This document shows, piece after piece, positions 20,931 through 35,531 of a DNA stretch of 64,000 nt. A program made the translations under genes and the position numbers. Origin of the DNA: Henningerozyma blattae CBS 6284 (lineage: Eukaryota; Ascomycota; Saccharomycetes; Saccharomycetales; Saccharomycetaceae). The DNA lies in contig NC_020187.1 of the NCBI RefSeq assembly GCF_000315915.1, positions 744,001 to 808,000 of the forward strand, written 5' to 3'. The notes below the pieces were generated by a model. That model saw nothing but the letters and a program-made list of their open reading frames with translations. It searched no databases and was not told the DNA's origin. Position 1 is the first letter of the stretch, and every line of letters begins with the position of its first letter.

Positions 20931-21613
20931 ATGGTATGTGGAGGATATAACTCTATCGTTGAGTAGAAGCGATAAAATTACAGATATTGTTGAGGAATTT
21001 CAGGATCATTTAAGGAACAGATGAGTTTAGATGAATATACTACTTGAAAAGTGAAGCAATCTTTTTAAAGCATTGGTTATCGAAAGGATGTATTGGATGA
21101 AATTAAATATAAGGCTATTTATTTTTGGCCTGATAGATGCGAATCAGTAATTAATAATGGAAAGTAACTACAATAACTTCAATAAAACTTGTCTTTAAGA
21201 CTAAATTAGATTTTATCATATTCTAAGAAAAAGTAGAAAGCCATCGTTCAATTTTATTTAATTCTGTTCAATTCCAACTTTATCATGCATTTTATGGATT
21301 ATAATTACTAACAATTTATTTTGCTATTTGTTTAATGAATAACAATTACGTCCCATATTTCTAACAGGTTTTAGTTCAAGATTTGTTGCACCCAAGCGCT
21401 GCCTCTGAAGCTAGAAAGCACAAGCTTAAGACTTTGGTCCAAGCTCCAAGATCTTACTTCTTGGATGTCAAATGCCCAGGTTGTTTGAACATTACCACTG
21501 TCTTCTCTCACGCTCAAACTGCTGTCACCTGTGAAGAATGTTCTACCGTCTTATGTACCCCAACTGGTGGTAAGGCTAAATTATCTGAAGGTACCTCTTT
21601 CAGAAGAAAGTAA
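20931..21613 (+). CDS. RPS27: 40S ribosomal protein eS27, split gene
   Basis: Small-subunit ribosomal protein with a C4 zinc finger. The coding sequence is join(20931..20933, 21368..21613): exon 1 is the ATG alone, as in the S. cerevisiae genes, and exon 2 starts [17 protein letters not shown]. The spliced product has 82 residues, the same as S. cerevisiae Rps27. Zinc ligands are CPGC and CEEC; the protein ends GTSFRRK. Codon use is strongly biased (for example GCT, TTG, AAG), unlike neighbouring genes, as expected for a highly expressed gene. Two paralogs exist in S. cerevisiae. The following RSM22 favours the RPS27A locus, but A or B cannot be assigned here. Confidence 0.96.
20934..21367 (+). 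other. RPS27 intron
   Basis: 434-bp spliceosomal intron with 5' site GTATGT, branch-point TACTAAC at 21306-21312 and 3' site ACAG at 21364-21367. Confidence 0.95.
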
Positions 21614-21990
21614 ATTACTCTGGTGTGATAAAAATTCGATATAAATGGTTTTTTCTTCATTTTATTTAACATTTTTTTACATTACATTTCTGTAATAAAC
21701 TCTTTTTGCCCTTATCATCAACCCAATGTATGTTATATAATAGTTACATAATTAAATTTCAAAAAATTTTTAAGATATAAGACTATTATATTTATTCATT
21801 TTTAGAGCTACATAAACACTTAAATATAAAACTCAACTTTTCATCATTAACAATAATTGTTTGATTAAGTACTTTCGAATTTTATTTTGAATTTATTATG
21901 TGTATATATAAAGGGTATTTACAGTTTTCATTTAATTATACATATTTCCCGAGAATAGAAAAAAAATTCTAATAATATGACATAGATGGT
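21614..21990. other. Intergenic, convergent RPS27 and RSM22 ends
   Basis: AT-rich 3' flanks of two converging genes. No gene or RNA recognised. Confidence 0.5.
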
Positions 21991-24165
21991 TCATATTAGG
22001 GGTCTGGACTTCTTATATTTTTTATCTTTCTTTCTGTTAGCTTGATAAAATTCATGCTCATAAACTTTTGCCATCTTTTTGATGTTATTGTCTAAGTATG
22101 TAATTCTATCTTCAGTAGATGCACTAGAATCGGGAATGCTTGAATCATCATCAAATGATTGTTTCATTTCAGATATCTTATAATCTTTTCTTTTGGCTTC
22201 TTTTTTCTTTAATTTTAATTCTTGCTTCCAAGCTTTTTCCAATTTTTCCACGTTAATACCACCAATACCTGGGATTTTAGTCTTAGCTCCTAGAGCCCAT
22301 AAATCACCCTTTATAGCCTTTCTAGCATCATGATATGCAATTTTAGAATAGGATTTAGGGATGATCCATTTCTCTATTTTTCCCAGTGGTGTACAAACTT
22401 GTAAGCTTACAAAACCTTTTGATTTCATTGGTGGACCAATGATTCTTGGCCAAGTATCTTCCTCATTCGATTTCGATGGTCGACCATTCTCGCGATCTTC
22501 ATTTATTTGCTTTATTGTCTCCTTGTCGTTTAATGATCTTTGAATTATCAGGTATGAATAATTGACATTTTCATAGTTCCTACCATTAGGCCTTCCTGTA
22601 CCGGGCTGTGCGATATTATCCATTCCGATACCATCTAGTGGCATAGCCCACTTAGTTGCTAATATTTTACCTTTCTTTAATTCCATAGTGAATTTTGGTC
22701 TTTGAACTGTTTTTTGGAAGGTGATTATTTTCAAATTCTTACCTTCCTTTGTTGTGTAATACTTTGGATTTCCTATTTGTAAAGGTGATTTACTATGGTG
22801 CTGACAAGGTGCGATTACCTTTATATGATAATCAACTTCATCCTTGGTAGCTTCATTTGTAGTTTCATTTGCAATTTCATCCTTACAAATATTATTATTA
22901 GATTCTTCCAAGTCTGACATGGAGATTTGTTTGTCCAAATCCTTAGAATCATAAACTTCAAAATCTTCAAAAAATTCAAGCTCAGTGTCCTTGTACTTAG
23001 ATGAGGTAGTCGATTTAACAGAAGACCCACGTAGCCATGGTCGGGGAATCTTACCCTCTTCTTCTGGATAATTTTCAGGTCTTAACATAATTTGTCTAGC
23101 TCTTTCTATAATTTCAAATCCTGTTGGGTTTCCTCTTTCAATAATAATAAGGTGACCACCAGGGCTCAATAAACTCAAATAATGTGTAGTCAGTTGATCA
23201 ACTTGTGCTGGAAATCTTTCTTCATCTCTCAACAGTTGATGAGTTAAAATAATCAAATCATACGAACCAGAGGCAGGGATCTTTGAGTTTAAATTGGTAA
23301 CTATTTTAATTTTTTTTATCATTACTTCCCCTATTAAATCATCTGATTCAGATGAAGATTGTATTACATCAGGCTCATTATTCAGTTCATTTAAGTTTTC
23401 ATTATCTGTTTCTTGCTCAACTACGGCTTCATCATATTTTATTTTTGTATTTGGAACCAATAATTCATTCGGTATCTCGTTATATTGACGACTTAATATG
23501 AGCTTTGCCTTTCTCAGCATATCTAGATGGCCTAGAATAACTGCGTCTTTCTTTTCAGGTCTATATCCGGGTCCCATTATATCATTAAATGCAATAATAC
23601 CAGCAGCAGGTCCATACCCTACTTCTAGTATACGTTGTGGTTTGAAATTCTCAGTACCAATTCTTTTTTTCAATTCTGCTAAAGCCTGATATATAGAGGT
23701 GTAGTTATGTAGGAATAATGCAGCAATATGTGCATCAACCTCCATTTTAGTGGAAGTTGGCTTATGTACCGAATGTTTATGCAAATAGACAAAGTAATTG
23801 GAAGCTGATCTTCTTATATTAGCCGGTATTTGCAAGGATAAGATATTATTTTGAATAACTTTGGCAACATCTGGGTTTAGATGAACAGAGTCACGAGGGG
23901 TATGACCTTTTAAAGTTTTGGGATCAAATCTAGAAAATGAATCGGAATCTAACTCATTATGGTCACTATTAGAGATGTATCTTTCTAGTAGTTTACTTCG
24001 ATCAATCGTGTCCTTCCTTGCAATGTCCTCAACTAACTCCCAATGTTCAGAGTTGTTCTCAAGATTTAGATGACCTATATTTAATTTTTTGTTGATTGTT
24101 AGATTGGAATTCCAGCGTAATGCTCTCCGTAGAAATATTTTGTTATAGTGGTATAAACGTATCAT
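21991..24165 (-). CDS. RSM22: Mitochondrial small-subunit methyltransferase-like factor Rsm22
   Basis: Mitochondrial protein of the Rsm22/METTL17 family, associated with assembly of the mitoribosomal small subunit. 724 residues, longer than the 628 of S. cerevisiae because of acidic inserts near residues 270-300 and 415-450. The N-terminus MIRLYHYNKIFLRRALRW looks like a presequence. The Rossmann methyltransferase core has motif I LEVGYGPAAG near residue 182, SYDLIILTHQLL and SPGGHLIIIERGNPTG. The METTL17 CPHxxxCP iron-sulfur motif appears as CQHHSKSP: Cys454 is kept, the next ligand is Ser460. One further conserved-position cysteine remains at 591. A basic, lysine-rich C-terminal tail follows. 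RSM22 lies next to RPS27A in S. cerevisiae too, supporting the assignment. Confidence 0.9.
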   Translation of the reverse strand: MIRLYHYNKIFLRRALRWNSNLTINKKLNIGHLNLENNSEHWELVEDIARKDTIDRSKLLERYISNSDHNELDSDSFSRFDPKTLKGHTPRDSVHLNPDVAKVIQNNILSLQIPANIRRSASNYFVYLHKHSVHKPTSTKMEVDAHIAALFLHNYTSIYQALAELKKRIGTENFKPQRILEVGYGPAAGIIAFNDIMGPGYRPEKKDAVILGHLDMLRKAKLILSRQYNEIPNELLVPNTKIKYDEAVVEQETDNENLNELNNEPDVIQSSSESDDLIGEVMIKKIKIVTNLNSKIPASGSYDLIILTHQLLRDEERFPAQVDQLTTHYLSLLSPGGHLIIIERGNPTGFEIIERARQIMLRPENYPEEEGKIPRPWLRGSSVKSTTSSKYKDTELEFFEDFEVYDSKDLDKQISMSDLEESNNNICKDEIANETTNEATKDEVDYHIKVIAPCQHHSKSPLQIGNPKYYTTKEGKNLKIITFQKTVQRPKFTMELKKGKILATKWAMPLDGIGMDNIAQPGTGRPNGRNYENVNYSYLIIQRSLNDKETIKQINEDRENGRPSKSNEEDTWPRIIGPPMKSKGFVSLQVCTPLGKIEKWIIPKSYSKIAYHDARKAIKGDLWALGAKTKIPGIGGINVEKLEKAWKQELKLKKKEAKRKDYKISEMKQSFDDDSSIPDSSASTEDRITYLDNNIKKMAKVYEHEFYQANRKKDKKYKKSRPLI

Positions 24166-24980
24166 AATTGAATTATTTGATAGGTATATTGATCTACACT
24201 GTTTCTTTGTATGTAATGAGCTCCTTGTTCTTAAATATTCTAAGTTGATGTTTGTATACCTTGTTTTTTAAAATAAACGCCTAGTTGAAATTATCTTCAG
24301 GAAATATTATTCAATATAAAATCTCACCAACAGAAATTTTTAACCCATAAAAAAAAGTACTTAGAAGAATACATTTTTTAAAAGTATAAATTATTTCTTT
24401 TTTACTAAGTAACTGTAGGGATATAAGTCTGCATGAATTATCTTTATTCGTAAAGAATGACATTTAAGGTAAGATCTATATAACCCAGACGCATCACAAT
24501 ACATAATAATGTCAGACTATAACTAATAAAATTCATCAATTAACTAGATAGCTAAGCACGTATATCACATTTGTTATATTATAGGATATTCATGTATATT
24601 TTCTATAGATAACAATTATTTTGTAAAATTTACCATATTAATCGGCTTAAAGATAATGGACCAATAACATTTTGTGAAAAAAGCTCTACAGATCAGATAT
24701 TGATACTATATTCAATAGAATTGAACATTCAAAAAAGTATAATCAAGTAGAATCAATATGGTAGTTTGAGAAGTTCATTATCAGATTTCTAATAGTGTTA
24801 TTTAGTTTTAATAAAGAAGTTTAGAATGGAGCCTTTAGTAAATCCAAGTTATATTATTAACTTATTGGTAGATTACAAGCTGAATTAATATTAAAAAGTT
24901 TCATCAAGTGTTTGCTGAAAACTAGTTTAACTAAGAAATTCTGAGTCACGTGACTAGAGTGAATCTGGCAAAAAATTAAA
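24166..24980. other. Intergenic, no gene recognised
   Basis: AT-rich DNA upstream of RSM22. A TCACGTGA E-box lies at about 24944-24951. The last 13 bp before the tRNA resemble the downstream flank of the other tRNA-Trp. Confidence 0.5.
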
Positions 24981-25084
24981 TGAAACGGACAGGAATCGAA
25001 CCTGCAACCCTTTGATTGCAACCTTATTCCGGAAATTCCAAGATTTAATTGGAGTCAAAAGCTCTGCCATTGAGCCACCGCTTC
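24981..25084 (-). tRNA. tRNA-Trp (CCA) with 32-nt intron, second copy
   Basis: Minus-strand copy identical over all 104 nt, intron included, to the gene at 9252-9355. Exon 1 is 25084-25049, intron 25048-25017, exon 2 25016-24981. Its 5' flank (25085-25124 on the plus strand) is uninterrupted, unlike the first copy. Confidence 0.97.
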
Positions 25085-25177
25085 ATCCTATCTGATGTTT
25101 TTTTAAGAAAACTTGCTGTTTACAATAAACATTTATACTCATTTACAAAATATGCTCTTTATATAGTAAGCTAAAAC

Positions 25178-25394
25178 TGCTGGAATATGATTATATCATT
25201 TTCTATTAAGTGGTAAAAGACTTTTTATCGCGTGACTTGTTATTTAAAATGTGTTTTTCTTATTATATCGAAAAACACTATTTAAGAAATATATTCATTT
25301 TAGTTATAGTATTTACTATATATGTCTAAATAAAGTAATCGTCTTTACGTCTTAAACACTGTATAACAATGTCTAACTCTCTTGTATCCCAATA
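25178..25394 (+). mobile_element. Solo LTR, family A, copy 3
   Basis: 217-bp element in the opposite orientation to the other three, starting TGCTGGAATATGATTATATC and ending ATCCCAATA. Flanks AAAAC and GGAAC do not form an exact duplication. It lies 93 bp upstream of the second tRNA-Trp. Confidence 0.85.
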
Positions 25395-25609
25395 GGAACC
25401 TCCTACCCTTCTGAGTAGGATTAAAATATACAAAAATAAATATAAAAAATACGAACTAATAAATCAAATTAATATAGGACATTTATAGGTTTTATTTTAG
25501 GATGTAAAAAGTTAATTCATGGCCAATGTAAGATGGAAATTTTTTCACTTAGGCTACCTGTTTAGTGCATCATGCAATTTAAAATAAGATGAAGAATATT
25601 ATAAAACAC

Positions 25610-25721
25610 CAAATTACTTTAATAGCAAATTTTATGGCATACGTATTACCTTATTAGTTAATCGTATGACAAGCGTATTACTCTGTTAGTTAATCTTATA
25701 GCGAATAAATTACCTAATTGG
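25610..25721. repeat. 32-bp degenerate tandem repeat, about 3.5 units
   Basis: Units begin at 25610, 25642, 25674 and 25706 and share the pattern YRWATTACYTWATTAGTTAA. Units two and three are most alike (CGTATTACCTTATTAGTTAA versus CGTATTACTCTGTTAGTTAA). The last unit is partial. No coding potential; role unknown. Confidence 0.65.
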
Positions 25722-26461
25722 GATTTTATTATTATTTTTATTGTTTGTATGCTATACTCTTCTCCTAGTAATTATTACTTGTTTACGTATAAAGACTTGT
25801 TATATCTTATAACATTAATCTTCAATAATGAATTTTGCTCACATTATGCCTTTTATTATACAAGTGTTAAATTTTATTAGAAATTGTTTTCAAACTACGA
25901 TTAATTTTAATTCTTCTGTCAAAAAACAATAAATTACCAAGCAAATATCTCAATTTAAGTACTAAAGATTAATATTTTAAACAAAACAGATATTCCACTA
26001 AACCAAATATCCGTACAATGTGATAGCAAAAAGCATTTCTTACCATACCTAGATAATATTTTCTATCATCCTTTCAATTCTTCAAGAGTTCTATGATTCT
26101 TCTCAGAGCTCTTTATCAAATTTAATTTTATATGGTTCAAGTAACATGCCATTTATCAACCATCTATCAACCATTTCCCTACTGTTAACATTCAAAGATA
26201 TAAATAAAACCAAACCATTTAACTTGGGATTACATTTATATTAGTTAAATATATATAATCACATATCTAATTTACAATCAATCTGACACACAAGCAGCTA
26301 GAAAAATAAAGATCATAAATGGGGCTTATTATCTCATTGCTTTGTTTAAATGCTAGATTAAAAAATTCTATAGATAAATCAATAAATTTATATAACAATT
26401 ACAAGGTTCGACATGCCTTAGTAAAAAACAAACAAACTGAGATATATTAGAGTATTATAAA
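25722..26461. other. Intergenic downstream of GCN2
   Basis: 740 bp of AT-rich sequence with no supported gene or RNA. Confidence 0.5.
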
Positions 26462-32073
<5,612 letters not shown>

Positions 32074-32952
32074 TTATCTTCTTTCTAACTGGAACTCATC
32101 TGCTTGAGCCATATCATGACTCAAAGCTTCTTGAGGAGTTAATACTTGTGAATCATCCAATAGAGGTTTGAAACAATTGATTGAATTTATACTTGGAAAA
32201 TACAATCTATAAACATGTTTAGCAATAAACCAACCCATGATGGCACCTATGATAACGTCGACGAAGTGATGCCTATAATCTTGAGTTCTAGTTAGAGCTA
32301 TTAATGAGGCTCCCAACAATGGTAACCAAGAAATAATCTTTCTCCAAATACCAAGTTGGTTATTCCATATTATTAGTTGACCAGCAATCCAATATGATAA
32401 AAATGTCAAACCTGCAAAACTTTCACAAGAATGACCTGAAGGTGTGGTTCTATAACCTTCCAAGACAACACTTCTATCGGGATTCAAACAAATATCATCT
32501 GCCCTATAATAGACATTAGGTAGAGCATCCATTGAAGGTTGACAACGAACAATAAAATCAGGTCTACATCTACCGATATAATTTTTAATAAAATTGGAAA
32601 ATAAACAAGTGGCAATAAATGCCATCCCTTGACCTAATAAAGAAATGTACAGTAAATACCATCTATGTTGAGTATTTGCTAAGAGAAGCACAATAAAACA
32701 TATGATACCAATTGGTATTATCAAACTGTAAACAAATAAGTCTAAATCCGACACTTGCTGAGGATCTTTAAACGGATGATTTAATGTTATATCATTAATT
32801 AAAAATTGTCTTTGGAATGGTTCGATTCTATAGACAAAGACATTTAAAATAACCAATACTATTAATACAAACAAATCGTTGACTTTCCATTTTGTTATAT
32901 TATGTGAGGTTGCTAGGGGCAAATTCAAGGTAAACCTATCAAGTATGACCAT
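32074..32952 (-). CDS. DPP1: Diacylglycerol pyrophosphate phosphatase
   Basis: Membrane phosphatase (PAP2 family, Mg-independent) that dephosphorylates diacylglycerol pyrophosphate and phosphatidate, in the vacuole membrane in S. cerevisiae. 292 residues with about six membrane spans. The three phosphatase motifs are visible: KNYIGRCRP near residue 125, PSGH near residue 172, and TRTQDYRHHFVDV near residue 220. In the third motif the family's usual Ser-Arg is Thr-Arg; the catalytic His and the Asp are kept. FERQF-like PFQRQFLINDITLNHPF near residue 50 and the C-terminal FKPLLDDSQ match yeast Dpp1 rather than Lpp1. The gene is adjacent to GCN2, as in S. cerevisiae. Confidence 0.95.
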   Translation of the reverse strand: MVILDRFTLNLPLATSHNITKWKVNDLFVLIVLVILNVFVYRIEPFQRQFLINDITLNHPFKDPQQVSDLDLFVYSLIIPIGIICFIVLLLANTQHRWYLLYISLLGQGMAFIATCLFSNFIKNYIGRCRPDFIVRCQPSMDALPNVYYRADDICLNPDRSVVLEGYRTTPSGHSCESFAGLTFLSYWIAGQLIIWNNQLGIWRKIISWLPLLGASLIALTRTQDYRHHFVDVIIGAIMGWFIAKHVYRLYFPSINSINCFKPLLDDSQVLTPQEALSHDMAQADEFQLERR

Positions 32953-33709
32953 TTGTATAGAGAGTATTCAATATCAAAACTCTTTTAAAATCTTTCTTTT
33001 TATTATTAGTAGTTTTATTATTATATAAATATAGCTAATTTTAAGTGTACAAGTTATAACAATAAAAAAATGTATTTAAAATTAAAATTTAATCGAGAAA
33101 ATAAAGTAAGAAAAAAAAACGAAATATTTTACTTAAAAATTATTGAACTTTTTCTGTAATTCTTCTGTTACCAAGCCAACGTCATCTAAATTCCTCCCTC
33201 CCATCTCCCCAAATTATTATTCAAAGATTGTTATAAATTAGCATTTTTTTGCCTTTATAAAATACAAAATAATACTTACACAAGCTCGTGGGGTAGGTAT
33301 TATGATAAGACCAAATTTTATAAGATAATGCGATATATATAAGGATCTCATAGAAGCCTTTAGATCCGTTAGATTGCTTATTTAATCAATTGGCCACAGA
33401 TCTCTTTACGATTAGACTATTTTGTTAAATATTTTAATTAATTAAAACGTTGTGAATCCCTTAGATATTTTGGAGACTAATTTCGGAAAACTAATATATC
33501 TCCGTCGGATAAATTGTGCTAATGATTTTATCCGACGGAAATAATTTGCACTACTAAAGAATTGAAAATTGAAAAATTAGCGTGTTAATGCCATAGCAAT
33601 ATAAAGAACATATGTATAAATATATATATACATATTAAAAAGTTTTAAACTTTAATTTCTGGAATAATAATCAAAATTACTAGACCATTAACTAATAAAA
33701 CTATTATTT
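32953..33709. other. Divergent promoter region of DPP1 and NSE3
   Basis: AT-rich. It contains the strong inverted repeat at 33501-33539, described separately. ZIP1, which lies beside DPP1 in S. cerevisiae, is absent. Confidence 0.55.
33501..33539. repeat. 13-bp perfect inverted repeat upstream of NSE3
   Basis: TCCGTCGGATAAA at 33501-33513 is exactly complementary to TTTATCCGACGGA at 33527-33539, with a 13-nt spacer. GC-rich arms in an AT-rich spacer stand out. Each arm contains CGG/CCG half-sites, so it could be a paired site for a Zn2Cys6 factor or a hairpin. It is 171 bp from the NSE3 ATG and about 550 bp from the DPP1 ATG. Confidence 0.7.
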
Positions 33710-34660
33710 ATGTCGGATGACTCTAGTAACTCCAGAAGTAATTCCTTCTTGGTTGGTTTACCAGGTGATAAATCAATGGTTGTAGCAGGGCAGGCTGTAA
33801 GATTCATTCTATCCAGTATTGAAAGTCAAAATACAATTATATCCAGAGCTAAATTGGTTTCTATATTAGGTGATGCTAGAAAAGAACAAAATTGTTCACG
33901 TATCCCATTTTCTAAAAGTTTTGAAGAGATCAATTTCATTTTACAAGATACATACGGAATGAGATTGTATGGATTACCCAATAAGAAATCCAATAATTCT
34001 ACAAGTACTCAAAATAACAAGAATAATAACGATCAAAAGAAGAATATCAATTTAGTCGAGAATACTATTAATGAATCTAATTCTATAGAACATAGTAAGT
34101 GTAATCAATTTATTGTATTAGATGAATTATCCGAAACATCAAAAACACCAAAATTTCAAGAATTGCTCATGACACAAACTCAAGATATGTATGAAGAATC
34201 TATTATTAATGGTGAGTACGTGACTGAAGATATGGGTATTGAGAACGATGGTACGTTTGAGACTTCATTAAGTAATGATAAAGATGTCGTATTTAAAGGA
34301 GTTTTGACTATTATCTTATCGATTGTTTTTTATTCTAAAAACACTCTCCTGCATAATGAATTATTACCATTGCTAGAACGTTTTGGTATTCCTGTTGATG
34401 GTACACAAATACCGATTCTGGATTGTAATATAGATGATCTATTAAAGACATTGGAACGTAGAGAATATTTGGCTAAAACAGTGGAAAACTCTTCCACTGA
34501 AGGTGAACTTATAACATACAGTATTGGTAGAAGAACTCGTGCAGAATTCCCGGCAGACGCTTTAATCCGGTTAACTCAACAAGTTCTTGACATTGAAGAT
34601 ACAGAAGCTTCACAATTACGTGATGAAATATCCAACTCCATCGGAGATGCCTATTTGTAA
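33710..34660 (+). CDS. NSE3: Smc5/6 complex MAGE-domain subunit Nse3
   Basis: Subunit of the Nse1-Nse3-Nse4 module of the Smc5/6 complex, needed for DNA repair and chromosome segregation in the nucleus. 316 residues, close to the 303 of S. cerevisiae. The MAGE homology region includes AVRFILSSIESQNTIISRAKL near residue 30 and FSKSFEEINFILQDTYGMRLYGLP near residue 72. After an Asn-rich insert (about 95-125) come VFKGVLTIILSIVFYSKNTL, LLERFGIPVDGTQIPILD, LLKTLERREYL and YSIGRRTRAEF. The protein ends SIGDAYL as S. cerevisiae ends SIGDSYSI. Both winged-helix halves appear intact. Confidence 0.93.
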   Translation: MSDDSSNSRSNSFLVGLPGDKSMVVAGQAVRFILSSIESQNTIISRAKLVSILGDARKEQNCSRIPFSKSFEEINFILQDTYGMRLYGLPNKKSNNSTSTQNNKNNNDQKKNINLVENTINESNSIEHSKCNQFIVLDELSETSKTPKFQELLMTQTQDMYEESIINGEYVTEDMGIENDGTFETSLSNDKDVVFKGVLTIILSIVFYSKNTLLHNELLPLLERFGIPVDGTQIPILDCNIDDLLKTLERREYLAKTVENSSTEGELITYSIGRRTRAEFPADALIRLTQQVLDIEDTEASQLRDEISNSIGDAYL

Positions 34661-35531
34661 GCTGCAAGTCTATTGAATTTTTATTACCGCTAACAAACAA
34701 TCTATAACACGACTGAACAAGAATCTGTCAACATATCCAACCAATGACCCTACACCACTCGGCAAGACCGGTTAACCACCAACATTCTTGATATACAGGG
34801 CAAGGCTCTTGGTAAATTTACCTATCCGAAATTGCATAACCGAACCACCGGCTAGCCCAGAAAGTACCGTAGGGAGTCTAGTTTAGGTTACCATTTACGT
34901 TAGTTGCCGACACAAAAGGTGTGCCAAAATATCTAATTAGAACATCAAATGTTTTATGATCAACAAATCGTCCATAATTCTTAGACTATTTCAAGTATTG
35001 ACATGACTACTACTACATTTGCGTGGAATTGTAACGCCAAATTTTGCACCTATTAATCAAGTAGGGAATTATCCCTTTACAACTTGCTAAGATACGAAAT
35101 TGTCTCTTTGATTCGTGAGCCATCTGGACATGAATTGGCTTTATCTAATCCCTTTTATATAATCAAAAGAATATGCTTTACCTCATCTTATGTGATCTTT
35201 TATTTCATTTTCTTTTTGCGTAACGGTTTATTTTTTTATTTTTTTTTTTTTTACTTGGCTTTCCTTTTTTTCGAATTTTTCAAATTTCAAAAATTTGATC
35301 TTAGTAGTAAATATTTTCAATTTTTCGTGCATGAACATTCTTGGTTTGTATGTTTATTATTTTTGTATTTATATTTAATACTACACCTATTTTTTTTCTT
35401 TATTTTATATAAAAAAGTTCATCTAGCCTATTTAATAATATAAGTAGGTATATACCTATATATTTTCAGCTGTATTTTAAACCACAAACATTTTCTGAAG
35501 CTCAATTAAACTTCACTGATAATATTTCAAA
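34661..35531. other. Intergenic, NCP1 promoter region
   Basis: 870 bp with a relatively GC-rich part (34740-34930, several CCGG/ACCGGTTAACC motifs) followed by long T-tracts (35210-35410). No gene or RNA recognised. Confidence 0.5.
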
